Positions 11,148-12,504 of a stretch of DNA of 12,504 nt are shown piece after piece. Origin of the DNA: ARS21 sp964615505 (lineage in GTDB: Archaea; Nanobdellota; Nanobdellia; UBA10117; ARS21); contig CAZTOR010000010.1 of the NCBI GenBank assembly GCA_964615505.1, forward strand, positions 1 through 12,504, written 5' to 3'. Numbering within the stretch: position 1 is the stretch's first letter; each line of letters opens with the position of its first letter. Under the pieces are notes generated by a model. It ran no database searches. It worked only from the letters and a program-made list of their open reading frames with translations, and was not told the origin of the DNA. The translations under genes were made by a program, and so were the position numbers.

Positions 11148-12504
11148 ATGAGTTATCAAGATTTTGGTTTTAAAGCTGGGCTTGAAATCCATCAACAGTT
11201 AGATACAGGAAAACTTTTTTCGAGGTGCGATTCAAAATTAATCAAAGATAAACCTGATTTAATTGTAAAACGTAAACTCCGAGCGATGACAGGAGAATCT
11301 GGAAAAATTGATATCGCAGCAGAATTTGAAACTAGCAAAAACTTAACTTATGTTTATGAAGTCCATAATTCAAATACATCCTTAATTGAAACAGATGAAG
11401 AACCACCGCTTTTGATTGACAAAGAAGCTCTTGAAATAATTTATACTGTTTGTAGAATGTTGAACTGTAATATAATCCCTTTTGTACAAGTTATGAGAAA
11501 AACAGTAGTGGATGGTTCAAATACTTCTGGATTCCAGCGAACTTGTTTAGTTGGAACTGATGGATATGTGGAAACTTCAAAAGGAAAAGTTTCAATTGAT
11601 TCAGTTATTTTAGAAGAAGATTCTGCTCGAAGAGTTTCAGAAGACAAAAATTCAGTAACATATAGATTAGATCGTCTGGGAATACCTTTAATTGAAATAA
11701 CTACAGGTCCAGATATGAAAGATCCAGATCATATTAGGGAGACTGCAGAAAAAATAGGAATGATTTTACGTTCAACAGGAAAAGTTAAACGAGGTCTAGG
11801 AACAATAAGACAAGATGTCAATATTTCAATCTCAGGAGGCGGGCGTGTTGAATTAAAAGGAGTTCAGGAAATTAAGGAAGTAAAAAAATATGTGGACTCC
11901 GAAATCGAACGTCAGAAAGACGAATTATCGATGAGCCGAAAAATCGGAGGCGAGGTAAGAAATGTAAAAGCTGATGGATCTTCAAAATTCTTGAGACCTA
12001 TGCCGACATCTGCTAGAATGTATCCTGAAACAGATTTGCCAATTATTCAAACCGATTTTAAAAAAATAAAATCTATGAAACTTCCCGAATTAATTTCATC
12101 AAAATTTGAAAGATACAAAAAGAATGGACTTAATGATGAGCTTTCATCAATGATGGCAAATTCTATAAGAAGTGATGTGTTTGATAAAATATTAGAAAAA
12201 AAAATTAATCCAACTTTAATTGCAACAACTTTATTGAGCACCTCTAAAGAAATAAAAAGAAAACTAAAACTTGAGTCTTGGAGATTTCCTGATGAGTTTT
12301 ATATTAATATGTTTTCACTTCTATCTGAATCCAAAATAACTAAAGATTCACTTCCTGAAATTATGGAAAGATTTACTAAAGGCGAAACTTTGGAAGGAAT
12401 TTCAAAAGAATACAAACCGATTTCAGATTCTGAATTAAAAAAGATTGTATCTGAAATCGTAAAAGAAAATTCCAATATTCCGCAAGGAGCATTAATTGGA
12501 AAAG
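11148..12504 (+). CDS. gatE: Glutamyl-tRNA(Gln) amidotransferase subunit E lacking the AspRS-like insertion (3' end outside window)
   Basis: Binds Glu-tRNA(Gln), activates the glutamate with ATP and amidates it using ammonia from GatD. The frame is open from ATG 11148 to the window end (452 codons). Family marks are GLEIHQQLDTGKLF (11-24), ETDEEPP (81-87), VDGSNTSGFQRT (121-132), LEEDSARR (155-162), YRLDRLGIPLIEITTGPDM (172-190), KRGLGTIRQDVNISI (214-228) and RVELKGVQEI (233-242). The helical domain (about 313-410) and the start of the YqeY-like tail follow. Typical GatE has over 100 residues of AspRS-like domain between the RQ at 255-256 and the DG...LRPMPTSARMYPETD block (276-296); here only 19 residues lie between. 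The N-terminal LFCxC found in homologues reads LFSRC here. EIHQQLD and the GatD neighbour still support GatE over GatB. Confidence 0.92.
   Translation, partial: MSYQDFGFKAGLEIHQQLDTGKLFSRCDSKLIKDKPDLIVKRKLRAMTGESGKIDIAAEFETSKNLTYVYEVHNSNTSLIETDEEPPLLIDKEALEIIYTVCRMLNCNIIPFVQVMRKTVVDGSNTSGFQRTCLVGTDGYVETSKGKVSIDSVILEEDSARRVSEDKNSVTYRLDRLGIPLIEITTGPDMKDPDHIRETAEKIGMILRSTGKVKRGLGTIRQDVNISISGGGRVELKGVQEIKEVKKYVDSEIERQKDELSMSRKIGGEVRNVKADGSSKFLRPMPTSARMYPETDLPIIQTDFKKIKSMKLPELISSKFERYKKNGLNDELSSMMANSIRSDVFDKILEKKINPTLIATTLLSTSKEIKRKLKLESWRFPDEFYINMFSLLSESKITKDSLPEIMERFTKGETLEGISKEYKPISDSELKKIVSEIVKENSNIPQGALIGK

Noticed and set aside
11148..12504. GatB instead of GatE, because the AspRS-like insertion is missing
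   Set aside because: The N-terminus (GLEIHQQLDT), ETDEEPP and the GatD neighbour are specific to GatE; GatB-type VGLEVHVQL and a GatA/GatC context are absent.
1..12504. CRISPR array, insertion sequence, phage or defence system
   Set aside because: No regularly spaced repeats, transposase, integrase or defence-type proteins were seen; the content is housekeeping genes.

Overview
The window is archaeal and AT-rich. Ribosomal proteins uL13 and uS9 and RNA polymerase subunit Rpo10 (RpoN) form a tight cluster. Archaea-only or archaea-typical genes follow: a TFE-alpha-like basal transcription factor, a TrmB-family regulator, an Elp3 of the archaeal/eukaryotic tRNA-modifying type, an ATP-dependent replicative-type DNA ligase, and the GatD/GatE pair that makes Gln-tRNA(Gln) only in archaea. 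A canonical FtsZ excludes lineages that divide only with ESCRT/Cdv proteins. I cannot name the lineage from sequence alone. A low-GC euryarchaeon or a DPANN-type archaeon would both fit.

Layout. Positions 1-1006 (+): uL13 (5' end cut by the window), uS9 and rpoN, overlapping or nearly touching. Positions 1037-2838 (+): an M50/site-2-type membrane protease, then the TFE-like gene. Positions 2856-2928 (-): tRNA-Gln(UUG). Positions 2998-7768 (-): elp3, a TrmB-like regulator, a small winged-helix regulator and DNA ligase. Positions 7846-12504 (+): a nitroreductase-like protein, ftsZ, gatD and gatE (3' end cut by the window). There is no gene-free stretch over 300 bases. The longest gap (172 bases, before ftsZ) holds repeats and a promoter.

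How the genes connect. Three elements converge on decoding Gln codons: tRNA-Gln(UUG), the GatDE amidotransferase that converts Glu-tRNA(Gln) to Gln-tRNA(Gln), and Elp3, which modifies wobble U34 (the U of this UUG anticodon). Most genes outside the ribosomal cluster have a TATA-like box centred about 25 bases before the ATG, which predicts leaderless mRNAs. The exceptions (ftsZ, the TrmB gene, and TFE to a lesser degree) have longer leaders and carry dyads or repeats near the promoter.

Most interesting points: (1) the TFE homologue keeps the fold sequence of the zinc ribbon at the right spacing but has lost all four zinc-binding cysteines; (2) GatE lacks the AspRS-like insertion domain that normally separates it from GatB; (3) the heptamer TGAAACA, including a shared 11-mer TGAAACATATA, is concentrated in two intergenic regions only, before the small winged-helix regulator and before ftsZ, suggesting a regulatory link to cell division; (4) a near-perfect operator-like dyad sits at the predicted transcription start of the TrmB gene. 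No mobile element, CRISPR array or defence system is visible.
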